This document shows, piece by piece, positions 7,387 to 17,017 of a stretch of 58,153 nt of DNA (position 1 is the first letter of the stretch; every line of letters begins with the position of its first letter). Position numbers and translations under genes: made by a program. The notes beneath the pieces were generated by a model. That model was not told where the DNA came from. It ran no database searches and saw only the letters and a program-made list of their open reading frames with translations. Source of the DNA: Mesorhizobium waimense (GTDB lineage Bacteria > Pseudomonadota > Alphaproteobacteria > Rhizobiales > Rhizobiaceae); assembly GCF_003601975.1 (NCBI RefSeq), contig NZ_QZWZ01000036.1:1-58153 (forward strand). The letters are read 5' to 3'.

Positions 7387-10197
7387 ATGAGCGCAGCACC
7401 CTACCCCTTCGCCGCCCGCCATATCGGCCCCGGCCTCAACGATGTCAGAGCCATGCTCGCCACGATCGGCGTGCCCTCGGTCGAGACGCTGATCAGTCAG
7501 GCCGTGCCGAGATCGATCCGCCTCGACTTGCCGCTGACCCTGCCCGAGCCGGCCAGCGAAGCTGAAGCGCTGGCCGAATTGGCAGCGACCATGGCAAAGA
7601 ACACGGTGCTGAAGAGCTTCATCGGCGCCGGCTACCACGGCGTCCACGTGCCGCCGGTCATCCAGCGCAATCTGTTCGAGAGTCCGGCCTGGTACACGGC
7701 CTACACGCCCTATCAGGCCGAGATCAGCCAGGGTAGGCTGGAAATGCTGTTCAATTTCCAGACTTTGGTCGCCGAACTGACCGGCCTGCCGGTGGCGTCG
7801 GCCTCGCTGCTCGACGAGGCAACTGCCGTGGCCGAGGCGGTCGGCATTGCGCTGCGCCACCATCGCGACAAGCGAACCAAGGTGGCGCTCGCCGGCACGC
7901 CGCACCCGCAGACGCTGGACGTCGTGCGCACCCGCGCCGAACCGCTTGGCACCGAAGTTGACGGCGAGACCATCGACGACAACACCGCCGCTTTGCTCGT
8001 CTCCTGGCCCGACACGTTCGGCGTCTATGGCGATCACAAGGCAGCGATCGAAAATGCCCGCGCCACCGGCGCGCTGGTCATCTTCATTGCCGATCCGCTC
8101 GGCCTGACGCTGACCGACGCGCCGGCGAAGCTTGGCGCCGATATCGCCGTCGGCCCGATGCAGCGCTTCGGCGTGCCGATGGGCTTTGGCGGCCCGCACG
8201 CCGCCTACTGCGCCGTCTCCGACAAATTGACCCGGCTGATGCCCGGCCGCCTCGTCGGCCAGTCCACCGACAGCAAGGGCCGTCCAGGCTATCGGCTCGC
8301 CTTGCAGACGCGCGAACAGCATATCCGCCGCGACAAGGCGACCTCCAACATCTGCACGGCGCAGGCGTTGCTCGCCAACATGGCGACCGCCTATGCGATT
8401 TGGCACGGCCCCGCCGGCCTGCAGGCGATTGCCGGCCGCATCCACGGGCTCGCCAATCAGTTGGCTGCCGGCCTCTCGGCCGCCGGCGTATCGGTACTGG
8501 GCGTAAGCCGCTTCGACACGGTAACAGTTGAAGTGAAAGGCAAGGCCAGGGTGATTGCCGCCGCCGCCGAAAAGACCGGCCGGCTGCTGCGCGTCATCGA
8601 CGCCGACCATGTCGGCATCAGCTTCGACGAGACCTCGACCGAGGCCGATCTGGAGGCAATTGCCGCGCTATTCGGCGCCAAGGCAGGCGCTGCCGCCACT
8701 AGCACCGTGCCGGGCAAACCGCGCGGCAAGGAGTTCCTCAGCCAGCCGGTCTTCCGCGAGAACCACTCCGAAACCGAGATGATGCGCTTCCTGCGCCGGC
8801 TGGCCGACAAGGACCTGGCGCTCGACCGCGCCATGATCCCGCTGGGATCCTGCACCATGAAGCTCAACGCCGCGGCCGAGATGATGCCAGTGAGCTGGCC
8901 GAGCGTCGCCAATCTGCATCCCTTCGCGCCGGCCAGCCATTCGGCCGGCTACCGCGCCATGGTCGGCGAACTGGAAGGCTGGCTGTCGGAGATCACCGGT
9001 TTCGATGCGGTCAGCCTGCAGCCCAATGCCGGCAGCCAGGGAGAGTATGCCGGATTGCTCGCCATCCGCGCCTATCACCGCTCGCGCGGCGAAGGCCATC
9101 GCACCGTCTGCCTGATCCCGTCCTCCGCGCATGGCACCAATCCGGCCAGTGCGGCGATGGCCGGCATGAGCGTTGTCGTCGTGCGCTGCTCGGAGGACGG
9201 CAATATCGACATGGACGATATGCGGGCCAAGGCCAATGAGCATTCCAAGAATCTCGCGGCGTTGATGTTCACCTATCCATCGACGCATGGCGTCTACGAG
9301 GAAGGCGCGCGCCACCTCTGCGCCCTCATTCACGAGCATGGCGGCCAGGTCTATTTCGACGGCGCCAACCTCAACGCGCTGGTCGGCCTCGCCCGCCCCG
9401 GCGATATCGGCGCCGACGTGTGCCACATGAACCTGCACAAGACCTTCTGCATCCCGCATGGCGGCGGCGGTCCGGGCGTCGGGCCGATCGGCGTCAAGGC
9501 ACACCTGAAGCCCTATCTGCCGGGTCATGTCACCGAGGGCTCGGCGCATGCCGTGGCGGCCGCACCGTTCGGCAGCGCCTCCATCCTGCCGATCACCTGG
9601 ATGTACATCCGCATGATGGGCGCTTCCGGCCTGAGGCAGGCTACGGAAACCGCCATCATCTCGGCAAACTATGTGGCGACGCGGCTCGCACCGCACTTCC
9701 CGCTGCTCTACAAGGGCAGGCACGATCGCATCGCGCATGAGTGCATCCTCGACACACGCGTGCTCAAGGAGAGCGCCGGCATCAGCGTCGACGATATCGC
9801 CAAGCGGCTGATCGACTACGGTTTCCATGCGCCGACCATGTCGTTCCCGGTCGCCGGCACGCTGATGGTCGAGCCGACCGAGTCCGAGCCCAAGCGCGAG
9901 CTCGACCGCTTCTGCGAGGCGATGGTCGCAATTGCCGGCGAGGCAGCCAAGGTGGCAAAGGGCGAGTGGCCGCTGGCCGATAACCCGCTGGTCAACGCCC
10001 CGCACACCGCGGCGGAAGCGCTCGCCGCCGAATGGTCGCATCCCTATTCGCGCCTGGAGGCGGCCTATCCCGCCGGTGACGCCGACAGCGTGGCAAAATA
10101 CTGGCCGCCGGTATCGCGCATCGACAATGTCGCCGGCGACCGCAACCTCGTCTGCTCCTGCCCGCCGCTGTCGGAATATCTGGGCGCCGCCGAATAA
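7387..10197 (+). CDS. gcvP: Glycine dehydrogenase (decarboxylating), P protein
   Basis: A 936-residue single-chain P protein that decarboxylates glycine with pyridoxal phosphate and hands the aminomethyl group to GcvH. Lysine 685 in MNLHKTFCIPHGGGGPG is the expected PLP lysine; the N-terminal half carries the typical YTPYQAEISQGRLE block. Length is normal for the fused (non-split) type. The stop is 10 bases from the stop of the convergent diguanylate cyclase gene, leaving no room for a separate terminator. The L protein is not in this window. Confidence 0.96.
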   Translation: MSAAPYPFAARHIGPGLNDVRAMLATIGVPSVETLISQAVPRSIRLDLPLTLPEPASEAEALAELAATMAKNTVLKSFIGAGYHGVHVPPVIQRNLFESPAWYTAYTPYQAEISQGRLEMLFNFQTLVAELTGLPVASASLLDEATAVAEAVGIALRHHRDKRTKVALAGTPHPQTLDVVRTRAEPLGTEVDGETIDDNTAALLVSWPDTFGVYGDHKAAIENARATGALVIFIADPLGLTLTDAPAKLGADIAVGPMQRFGVPMGFGGPHAAYCAVSDKLTRLMPGRLVGQSTDSKGRPGYRLALQTREQHIRRDKATSNICTAQALLANMATAYAIWHGPAGLQAIAGRIHGLANQLAAGLSAAGVSVLGVSRFDTVTVEVKGKARVIAAAAEKTGRLLRVIDADHVGISFDETSTEADLEAIAALFGAKAGAAATSTVPGKPRGKEFLSQPVFRENHSETEMMRFLRRLADKDLALDRAMIPLGSCTMKLNAAAEMMPVSWPSVANLHPFAPASHSAGYRAMVGELEGWLSEITGFDAVSLQPNAGSQGEYAGLLAIRAYHRSRGEGHRTVCLIPSSAHGTNPASAAMAGMSVVVVRCSEDGNIDMDDMRAKANEHSKNLAALMFTYPSTHGVYEEGARHLCALIHEHGGQVYFDGANLNALVGLARPGDIGADVCHMNLHKTFCIPHGGGGPGVGPIGVKAHLKPYLPGHVTEGSAHAVAAAPFGSASILPITWMYIRMMGASGLRQATETAIISANYVATRLAPHFPLLYKGRHDRIAHECILDTRVLKESAGISVDDIAKRLIDYGFHAPTMSFPVAGTLMVEPTESEPKRELDRFCEAMVAIAGEAAKVAKGEWPLADNPLVNAPHTAAEALAAEWSHPYSRLEAAYPAGDADSVAKYWPPVSRIDNVAGDRNLVCSCPPLSEYLGAAE

Positions 10198-10207
10198 ATC
10201 GGGCGGG

Positions 10208-11377
10208 TCAGGCGGAACGCAAGGCCGGCCCGTCGGCCTTGCTCGCTCTGTCCAGGACAAGGACGCGGTTTCGCCCGGCGTTCTTGGCCGCGTAGAGCGC
10301 TTTGTCGGCCTCGGCCAGCACGTCCTCGAGGCTGCTGCCACCGACCTGGCCGAAGCCGATGCCACCGCTGACGGTGCTGCGCAAGGGGCCGCGCGGGGTA
10401 GGCACGACTTCGGCGCCGAAGGCGACGCCGATCTTGCTTGCAAAGTCGTAGGCCTTTTCCTCCGTCATGCGCGACATGACCAGCGCGAACTCCTCGCCGC
10501 CGAGTCGAAAGGCGTCGACGCCGGTCCTGCCATACTTGCGGATAACCGCGGCGAAGCGGCACAGAACCTTGTCGCCGACCGGATGGCCGAATACGTCGTT
10601 CGTCCGCTTGAAATGATCGAGGTCGAACATGACCACTGACATGAACGGGCCGAAGGCGCGATCGCCATAGAGCGACATCAGCGCGCGCCGATTCATCAGT
10701 CCGGTCAGCGGGTCGGTCAAGGTCTCGGCCTTCAATTCGATCTGCGCCTGCAGATGATGCAGCGAGAGCGTCAACGCCCCGAGACCGGTCATGCAGGCGA
10801 CCGCCACGACGGAATTCAATCGTTCGGCCCAGTTGTCAGGCGCCACGCCGAGCACCCATTGTCCCTTGACGACCAGCACCGCGGCGCAAAGTCCGAAGGA
10901 CAGTGCACAGGTGCCGCTCAGGAACGAAACGACCAGCAGAATCCGGCGATCATGACCGCCCTGGATCCAGAACAGCACCCCGGTCACCGTCAGCAGCGCC
11001 GTCACGGCAATGTAGGTGAGGATGAAGCCGACGCCATCGAGGCCGAAATAGGTGAGAGCCGCGCAGACGGCCATCGCCGCAACGGTCGGCATCACGACGC
11101 TCCGATAGTGGCCAACGCCCAGATACTGCATGGCCGACAGGCAGATGATCAGAAAACCCAGGCTGAGCAGCGCAAGCACGGCTTGGCACAGCCAAGGGCT
11201 TGGATCTCTGCCGTACTGCCAGAACAGCACCACATGCGCGACAAGGACCAGCATGCCGCACGCCACCGTCAGCACGAACCGCGCCATTGGCGTGGTGAAC
11301 CAGATTGCAAACAGCGTTATGCTGAGACACGAGCCCGACAGCGCCGCTGCGAGCAGGAGTGAACTGAAATCCAACAT
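10208..11377 (-). CDS. Membrane-bound diguanylate cyclase (GGDEF domain)
   Basis: A 389-residue protein with about six hydrophobic helices in residues 1-195 and a C-terminal GGDEF domain that makes cyclic di-GMP. The active-site loop reads GGEEF at residues 293-297, preceded by DPLTGLMNRRALM and FDLDHFKRTND, so catalysis should be intact. The product-inhibition RxxD motif usually just before GGDEF is not kept: arginine is present but valine stands where aspartate is expected. No input domain other than the membrane part is seen. It lies next to the Tad pilus cluster, where c-di-GMP control of adhesion would make sense (inference). Confidence 0.9.
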   Translation of the reverse strand: MLDFSSLLLAAALSGSCLSITLFAIWFTTPMARFVLTVACGMLVLVAHVVLFWQYGRDPSPWLCQAVLALLSLGFLIICLSAMQYLGVGHYRSVVMPTVAAMAVCAALTYFGLDGVGFILTYIAVTALLTVTGVLFWIQGGHDRRILLVVSFLSGTCALSFGLCAAVLVVKGQWVLGVAPDNWAERLNSVVAVACMTGLGALTLSLHHLQAQIELKAETLTDPLTGLMNRRALMSLYGDRAFGPFMSVVMFDLDHFKRTNDVFGHPVGDKVLCRFAAVIRKYGRTGVDAFRLGGEEFALVMSRMTEEKAYDFASKIGVAFGAEVVPTPRGPLRSTVSGGIGFGQVGGSSLEDVLAEADKALYAAKNAGRNRVLVLDRASKADGPALRSA

Positions 11378-11535
11378 AGGTGAGCGGCAGCCTTTGCGAT
11401 CCTTGGTTGCACTGCATCATAAGCCAGCGGCGGTCCGCAGATACTGCTTTCGGCAAGGTTTCCCGCGCAACCTGCGGACAGGGTTTACAAAGAGTCGATG
11501 TCCCGCTGCACGCTACGGATGCGAGACCGAAAGGT

Positions 11536-12006
11536 TCAGCTCTTGGCCAGCAGCGCCAGATTGGCGTCGACGACCGTCTGGTCGGCCATGTGGGCTTTGG
11601 CCTCCAGGAGCAGCGCCCTGGCCTTCTTCTTGTTGCCGCGCAGCAGCTGCGAATAGCCCATATTGTTGACGATCTGCGGCTTGCGGCCGGCAACCTTCAG
11701 AAGTTGGCCATAGGCACGGTCGGCGAAGTCGAAGCGGCCGAGTTCGTCATAGGAGGCGGCCAGCCCCATCCATGCCTCGGCATTGTCGGCCTTCAGCTCG
11801 ACGGCCTTGCGGAAGTGCTTTTCGGCGAGGCCGTAATTCGCCTCGCGGAACTGCGCCTTGCCCTGCTCCAGGTCGGAAGCGCTGACGTCTTTTGCCGTTG
11901 GCTGGATAGCGGTGGTCTTGGTCGTGTCGACGTTGCTCGACGTGCAACCTGATATCATCAGGACGGCTGCCATCGCGGCCATTGCCGTGAGAGTTCTGTG
12001 ACGCAT
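11536..12006 (-). CDS. tadD: TPR lipoprotein of the Tad pilus cluster (TadD-like)
   Basis: A 156-residue secreted protein. The N-terminus MRHRTLTAMA... leads to MISGC, a lipobox, so it is probably an outer-membrane lipoprotein. The mature part holds about three tetratricopeptide repeats (for example YGLAEKHFRKAVELKADNAE). It is the last gene of the minus-strand cpaB-to-tadC series, the usual position of TadD, which assists secretin and pilus assembly. The start 12006 gives the signal peptide; the frame is open from 12054. A 138-base gap separates it from tadC, so it may have its own promoter. Confidence 0.82.
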   Translation of the reverse strand: MRHRTLTAMAAMAAVLMISGCTSSNVDTTKTTAIQPTAKDVSASDLEQGKAQFREANYGLAEKHFRKAVELKADNAEAWMGLAASYDELGRFDFADRAYGQLLKVAGRKPQIVNNMGYSQLLRGNKKKARALLLEAKAHMADQTVVDANLALLAKS

Positions 12007-12144
12007 GCCCCTGCCCCAATCGCCCGATTTGCCGGGTCGTTCTTCAGGAAGCACCGTACAAGAAGGCGATTAACCTTCGGTGCCGAAACGCACCTAAGAT
12101 TTGGTTTCGAACAAGGGGCGCATTTGTCGAAAAAAAACGAAATC

Positions 12145-13107
12145 CTAATCCGCCGTCATTTTGACGATGATCGGAATGATGGCGATCATCAGCACCACCG
12201 GCAGGATGCAAACCGTCACCGGCACCGACATCTTGGCCGGCAAGGCATGTGCCTTCTCCTCGGCGAGCGACATGCGCTTGTGGCGCATTTCGTCGGAAAA
12301 CACGCGCAGCGCCCCCGACAGGCTGGTGCCAAGCTCCTTGGACTGCTGCAGCAGCGTGGCGAAGGAACGCACCTCGTCCAGGCTGAGGCGATCGGCGAGC
12401 GCCTTCAGCGCGTCGTCGAGACTGCGGCCGGCCCTCAGCTCCAGCGACACCATCTGCAGATTATGGCTGAGCGACGGATAGGTCTTGGCAAGTTCTTTCG
12501 AAACCCGCTCGATGCCGGCCTCCATGCTCATGCCGGCATCGGAGCAGACGATCATCAGGTCCATGAAGTCGGGAAAGCCGTTGCGGTACTCGCGCATCTT
12601 TTCGCGCACCTTCTGGCTCAGCACCATGCCCGGCAGGAAATAGCCGGCGGCTCCCGACAGGATGACGAAGCTCCAGCGGCTGGTCATGGTCGCATCGGCG
12701 CTGGCCATCCAATGGTTGATCAGAAACGCACCGACGGCGGCGCCGACAAAGGCGGCAAAACGGATCAGGAAGAACGTGCCCACCGCGCGCGGCTCCATAT
12801 AGCCGGCCTGGATGAGTTTCATGCGCAGCCGCGCGACGTTTTCCGGATCGCTCTTGGCGTAGAATTCCTGCGCTCTCTTGACCGCCTTCTCGCGCACCGC
12901 GCTGGGGTTCTTCCTGGGCGCTGCTTCGATGCGTTCGATCGCCTGGCTGTCCTCTATCTTCAGTCGGCGCTTGACGTCGTTGCGGTCGCCTTGCGCGGCG
13001 ACCAGCGGCCACGCCACCGCGCCGCCGCCCAACACAAGCAACAGCAGCGCGACCGGTATCAGCGAGGTCGGCGCAAGCGAGGCGAAGAATTCGATGACGC
13101 TTTGCAT
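12145..13107 (-). CDS. tadC: Tad pilus assembly inner-membrane protein TadC (T2SSF domain)
   Basis: A 320-residue platform protein of the type II secretion F family, with hydrophobic segments near residues 13-33, 105-150 and at the C-terminus (MSVPVTVCILPVVLMIAIIP) around the FPDFMDLMIVCSDAGMSMEAGI core. Together with TadB it forms the inner-membrane platform moved by the CpaF ATPase. One base separates its start from the tadB stop, so the two are translationally close. Confidence 0.93.
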   Translation of the reverse strand: MQSVIEFFASLAPTSLIPVALLLLVLGGGAVAWPLVAAQGDRNDVKRRLKIEDSQAIERIEAAPRKNPSAVREKAVKRAQEFYAKSDPENVARLRMKLIQAGYMEPRAVGTFFLIRFAAFVGAAVGAFLINHWMASADATMTSRWSFVILSGAAGYFLPGMVLSQKVREKMREYRNGFPDFMDLMIVCSDAGMSMEAGIERVSKELAKTYPSLSHNLQMVSLELRAGRSLDDALKALADRLSLDEVRSFATLLQQSKELGTSLSGALRVFSDEMRHKRMSLAEEKAHALPAKMSVPVTVCILPVVLMIAIIPIIVKMTAD

Positions 13108-13108
13108 G

Positions 13109-14074
13109 TCAGAATTTGAAGTTCGACATTTTGAACATGATCGCGTTGCCCAGCATCAGCCATGCGACCGAGCCGCCAAGCATGTACCAGGTCTTCGCCT
13201 CGCCCCAGACGCTTTGGTAGAATTGCGGCATCAGCACCATGATGCCGGCAAACAGCAGCGCGGGCACCGCCGTCAGGATGTATGCCGACATGCGGCCTTC
13301 GGTCGAAATGGCGCGCACCTTGCGGCGCAGCTTGCCGCGATCGCGGATCGTCGCCGACAGCCCGTCGAGGATTTCGCGCAGATTGCCGCCCGAACTGGTC
13401 TGGATCGACACTGCGGTGACGAACAATGGCAGATCCTCGTGGCCGACGCGGTCGAACAGCGCGTTCAGCGCTGAAACCAGGTCGGAGCCATAGGTAACCT
13501 CGTCGGCAATGACGCCGAATTCGGTGCCGATCGGGTCCGGCATTTCGCGAGACACCATGGCGATGGCCACCGGCACCGGGTGGCCGGCCTTCAGGCCGCG
13601 CGTGATCAGCTCGAGCGCCTCGGGCAACTGTATGCCGAACCGCTTCAGCCGGCGGGTGCGCTGTGTGCGCATGGCCATCACCGGCAGCACGGGCAGCAGC
13701 ACAACGAAAAGGAGCAGGCCCATCAGCAGCGGCAGGCCATGCCAGATGGCAACCAGCGCCAGCGCAAACGCCACGCCGGAGGTGATCGTCAGGAATTTGG
13801 GTAACGGCATTACCATGCCGGACTGGGTGCGCAGCGCACGGAACTGGTCGAGCGAAAACCGCGACGCTCCGGCCTCGAGACCGCGCTCCTTGCGCAGCTG
13901 GATCAGCACCTGCTCCTGGCTGATCTTGTTTTCCTGCAGCCTCATGCGCCGGTTGATCGCCGTGCGCTTGTCGCTGCGGCCGGCGTAGAGCAGATAGCAG
14001 GCCTCGGCGATCATGATGCCGCTGAGCGCGGCCGCGGCATAGACGACGTAGATCGCGCTGAAGCCCTCGAACAC
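13109..14074 (-). CDS. tadB: Tad pilus assembly inner-membrane protein TadB (T2SSF domain)
   Basis: A 321-residue partner of TadC with the T2SSF core LPEALELITRGLKAGHPV and the conserved SGGNLREILDGLS segment, plus hydrophobic stretches near residues 8-30, 95-135 and 265-310. It starts 3 bases after the cpaF stop and ends 1 base before tadC, placing it firmly in the operon. Confidence 0.94.
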   Translation of the reverse strand: MFEGFSAIYVVYAAAALSGIMIAEACYLLYAGRSDKRTAINRRMRLQENKISQEQVLIQLRKERGLEAGASRFSLDQFRALRTQSGMVMPLPKFLTITSGVAFALALVAIWHGLPLLMGLLLFVVLLPVLPVMAMRTQRTRRLKRFGIQLPEALELITRGLKAGHPVPVAIAMVSREMPDPIGTEFGVIADEVTYGSDLVSALNALFDRVGHEDLPLFVTAVSIQTSSGGNLREILDGLSATIRDRGKLRRKVRAISTEGRMSAYILTAVPALLFAGIMVLMPQFYQSVWGEAKTWYMLGGSVAWLMLGNAIMFKMSNFKF

Positions 14075-14077
14075 CTG

Positions 14078-15499
14078 CTACTCCTGCGGCCGGCCGGGCT
14101 CGAAATAGCGTCCGGGGAACTCGATGCCCATGGCGCGCAGATCCTCGAGAAAGCGCGGGCGGATGCCGGTCGCCTCGTAGTGACCGAGAATCTTGCCGTC
14201 GGCCTCCATGCCGGTGCGCACGAAGCGGAAGATTTCCTGCATCTGGATGACGTCGCCTTCCATGCCGGTCACTTCGGCGACGCTGGTCACCTTGCGCTTG
14301 CCGTCGGACAGGCGCGTCAGCTGGACGATGATGTCGATGGCGCTGGCGATCTGGCTGCGGATCGACTGCACCGTCATCGGCATGCCGGTCATGCCCAGCA
14401 TCTGCTCCAGACGCGAAATGGCATCACGCGGCGTGTTGGCATGGATGGTCGCCATCGAGCCTTCATGGCCGGTGTTCATCGCCTGCAGCATGTCGAAGGC
14501 TTCCTCGCCGCGGCATTCGCCGAGGATGACGCGGTCGGGGCGCATGCGCAGCGCGTTTTTGACTAGGTCACGCTGTTTCAGTTCGCCATGACCTTCGATG
14601 TTGGCCGGGCGTGTTTCCATGCGCGCGACATGCGGCTGCTGCAGCTGAAGCTCGGCCGCGTCCTCGATGGTGATCAGCCGCTCGTCTTCGGGAATGAAGG
14701 CCGACAGCGCATTCAGCATCGTCGTCTTGCCGGTGCCGGTGCCGCCCGAGATGATGGTGGTCTTACGGGCATGCACGGCCGCCGCCAGCACCTCGGCCAT
14801 GTTCTGGGTGATGGCACCGAACTCGACCAGTTTGTGCAGGCCAAGCTTGTTCTTCGAAAACTTGCGGATCGACACAAGCGGCCCGTCGACACCGACCGGC
14901 CGAATGGCCGCGTTGAAGCGCGAGCCGTCCAGCATGCGCGCATCGACCATGGGTTGCGATTCATCGACACGACGGCCCACCGCAGCGACGATTTTATTAA
15001 TGATTCTAAGCAGATGCGCCTCATCCTTGAAAGGAATGTGCACCTGCTGCAGCTTACCGCGTTTTTCGACGAAGCAGTTCTGGTGGCCGTTGATCAGGAT
15101 GTCGTTGATCTCGGGATCCTTCAGCAGCGGCTCCAACGGACCGAGGCCGACCATCTCGTCGACGATGTCGTCGACCAGCGCGTCAAGCTCGACGGTATTG
15201 ATCGCCATCCGCTCCTGGCGGGCCTTTTCGGAGACGAATTCATGCACCTGGCGGCGCATCTCGTCCTTTGGCAGCCGTTCCAGCGCGACCAGGTTGATCT
15301 CCTCGAGCAACATCCGGTGGATACGAACGCGCGCGTCGCCCACTTTGTTGCCGCTCTTGGCCGGTGCGGCCTCCGGCTTTGGTGCGACAGGCTTGCGGGT
15401 CGTCGGAATGACCACGGCGTGCTGGGTGACCGGCGCGGTCTCGGGCGCCCTCAGCGGGCGCGCGTCGCGGTTCTGAAGGGTGGAAAAGCGGCTGGTCAT
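14078..15499 (-). CDS. cpaF: Tad pilus secretion ATPase CpaF/TadA
   Basis: A 473-residue cytoplasmic ATPase that powers export and assembly of Flp pilins. Walker A is GGTGTGKTTM with lysine 258; it is followed by the LITIEDAAELQL and GECRGEEAFDMLQAMNTGHEG blocks (Asp, Walker B and His boxes) of type II/IV secretion ATPases. The first 60 residues are a proline- and alanine-rich extension. The start overlaps the cpaE stop in an ATGA arrangement (4 bases), which points to translational coupling. Confidence 0.95.
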   Translation of the reverse strand: MTSRFSTLQNRDARPLRAPETAPVTQHAVVIPTTRKPVAPKPEAAPAKSGNKVGDARVRIHRMLLEEINLVALERLPKDEMRRQVHEFVSEKARQERMAINTVELDALVDDIVDEMVGLGPLEPLLKDPEINDILINGHQNCFVEKRGKLQQVHIPFKDEAHLLRIINKIVAAVGRRVDESQPMVDARMLDGSRFNAAIRPVGVDGPLVSIRKFSKNKLGLHKLVEFGAITQNMAEVLAAAVHARKTTIISGGTGTGKTTMLNALSAFIPEDERLITIEDAAELQLQQPHVARMETRPANIEGHGELKQRDLVKNALRMRPDRVILGECRGEEAFDMLQAMNTGHEGSMATIHANTPRDAISRLEQMLGMTGMPMTVQSIRSQIASAIDIIVQLTRLSDGKRKVTSVAEVTGMEGDVIQMQEIFRFVRTGMEADGKILGHYEATGIRPRFLEDLRAMGIEFPGRYFEPGRPQE

Positions 15500-16710
15500 C
15501 CGGCCTTCCTCTTAAGCAATCCCTTGCCGATACCGAACAGTGACTTCGATTTGCTCGGTGTCGCGACCGCTTCCTCCGGCAGGATGATCTTCTTCAGGTC
15601 GTTGACGACATTGGCGTTCGGATCGATGTCGTGCAGCGGCACGCCGCGATCGACCGCCTCGCGCACAAGGCGGTAATTGTTGGAGATACCGCCGACGAAA
15701 TGCTCGCCGAGGATTTCCTGGACGTCCGCCTGCTTGATGCCATTGTCGAACATCTTCTGCTCGAAGCGGTTGACGATGACGTTCGGCTTCACTTCCTTGC
15801 CGGCAGTCTCGTAGACGGCCTGGATGAGCCTCTGCGTGTGGCGCAGGCACGGCACCGTCATTTCAGCGACGATATAGAGCTTGTTGGAACCGAGCAGCAC
15901 CGTTTCCGTCCAGGGAAACCAGGTGCGCGGCATGTCGATCACGACATTGTCGAAATAGGCCGAGACGAGGTCCAGCATGCGCACCACGACGTCGGTCTTG
16001 AAAGAGCGCATTTCCGACGGACGCGTCGGCGCCGCCAGCACGCAGAGCCCGCTCGCGTGCTTGGACAGCATCACATCGAGCAGTTGCCGGTCGAGGCGCT
16101 CGGGCTGGTTCTCGATTTCGGTGATGTCGAAGCGCGGTTCGAGGTCGAGATATTCGGCGCAGGCGCCCTGCTGGAAGTTCAGGTCGACCACGCAGGTCGA
16201 GGCGCCCCGCGTCACCGAATGATGCAGTTGGAACGCGGTCTGCAGCGCCAGTGTCGTTGTGCCGACGCCGCCCGCGGCCGGCATGAAAGTATAGATCTGC
16301 GATTCGGTGTTTTCCTCCCGCCCCGGACCTTGCAGCGCGCGGATGACGGAGCGCACCAGGTCGGCGGTGGTGATCGGCTTGACCAGGAAGTCGGCGACCT
16401 TGAGCTGCACCAGGATGCGCACCGCCGCGGCATTGAACTCCTGCGTGACGACGACGACCGGAACACGACCTTCAAGCCGGCGCATGATGCGCTGCAGCGA
16501 CTCGATCTCCTCGAGCTTCGCCGCATCCATGTCGACGATAAGGGCGCCGAAATCGGCCTCCTGAACCTCGCCGCGCAGCTCCGTCACGTTCTTGTCGACC
16601 GTCGAAAGTTCGATCACCTCCGACGCGGCGAACGCCGTACGCGTGTCCTGCAGGAACGTCCTGTCGGTGGATACGAGCAGGATCTTCTTGGTCTTGATGC
16701 CGCTTGCCAT
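15496..16710 (-). CDS. cpaE: Pilus assembly protein CpaE/TadZ (ParA-like localisation factor)
   Basis: A 404-residue protein with a receiver-like N-terminal domain (residues 8-130) and a ParA/MinD-type ATPase domain. The P-loop reads AAGGVGTTTLA: both lysines of the usual deviant Walker A are absent, as often seen in TadZ/CpaE, so it may bind nucleotide weakly. The family places the Tad machine at the pole. The C-terminus is basic (KSLFGIGKGLLKRKAG), perhaps membrane-contacting. Coupled to cpaF by overlapping stop and start. Confidence 0.92.
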   Translation of the reverse strand: MASGIKTKKILLVSTDRTFLQDTRTAFAASEVIELSTVDKNVTELRGEVQEADFGALIVDMDAAKLEEIESLQRIMRRLEGRVPVVVVTQEFNAAAVRILVQLKVADFLVKPITTADLVRSVIRALQGPGREENTESQIYTFMPAAGGVGTTTLALQTAFQLHHSVTRGASTCVVDLNFQQGACAEYLDLEPRFDITEIENQPERLDRQLLDVMLSKHASGLCVLAAPTRPSEMRSFKTDVVVRMLDLVSAYFDNVVIDMPRTWFPWTETVLLGSNKLYIVAEMTVPCLRHTQRLIQAVYETAGKEVKPNVIVNRFEQKMFDNGIKQADVQEILGEHFVGGISNNYRLVREAVDRGVPLHDIDPNANVVNDLKKIILPEEAVATPSKSKSLFGIGKGLLKRKAG

Positions 16711-16743
16711 ATCATCAGCCTGTCAGGTCAATAACAAATCAAA

Positions 16744-17013
16744 TCAATTGGTTGTGGACGTCGGCGTCGTCGTGGCGCTGGCTGCCGGGTCGGCGCCGCC
16801 GGTCGCGGGAGTGCCGCGCTGGGCCGGCACCAGAAGCCTAGTGTTCTGGACGCCGTATTTCCACGGATCGACCATCTGCATGACGGTATTGGATGCCTGC
16901 GCATTGCCGGCGGCCGGCGTCACGCCTTCGCTGCGCACGTAGTCGTCGCTGGTGCAGCCGGCGGAGGGGCCGGCAAGCGACAGGGCAAGCAACAATCCTG
17001 GGGCCACACGCAT
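16744..17013 (-). CDS. Short lipoprotein in the CpaD position
   Basis: An 89-residue protein with a signal peptide ending in SAGC, so probably an outer-membrane lipoprotein. The mature part has the block NTVMQMVDPWKYGVQNTRL and a Thr/Ala/Pro-rich tail. It lies between cpaC (4 bases upstream) and cpaE, exactly where cpaD stands in Caulobacter-type clusters, but is less than half the usual CpaD length of about 200 residues. It may be a reduced CpaD or a different pilotin-like helper; I cannot prove homology by eye. Confidence 0.75.
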   Translation of the reverse strand: MRVAPGLLLALSLAGPSAGCTSDDYVRSEGVTPAAGNAQASNTVMQMVDPWKYGVQNTRLLVPAQRGTPATGGADPAASATTTPTSTTN

Positions 17014-17017
17014 GGCT

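Noticed and set aside
8668..10443. 591-codon minus-strand frame opposite gcvP
   Set aside because: Runs through the conserved PLP region of gcvP on the other strand and into the diguanylate cyclase gene; low-complexity shadow.
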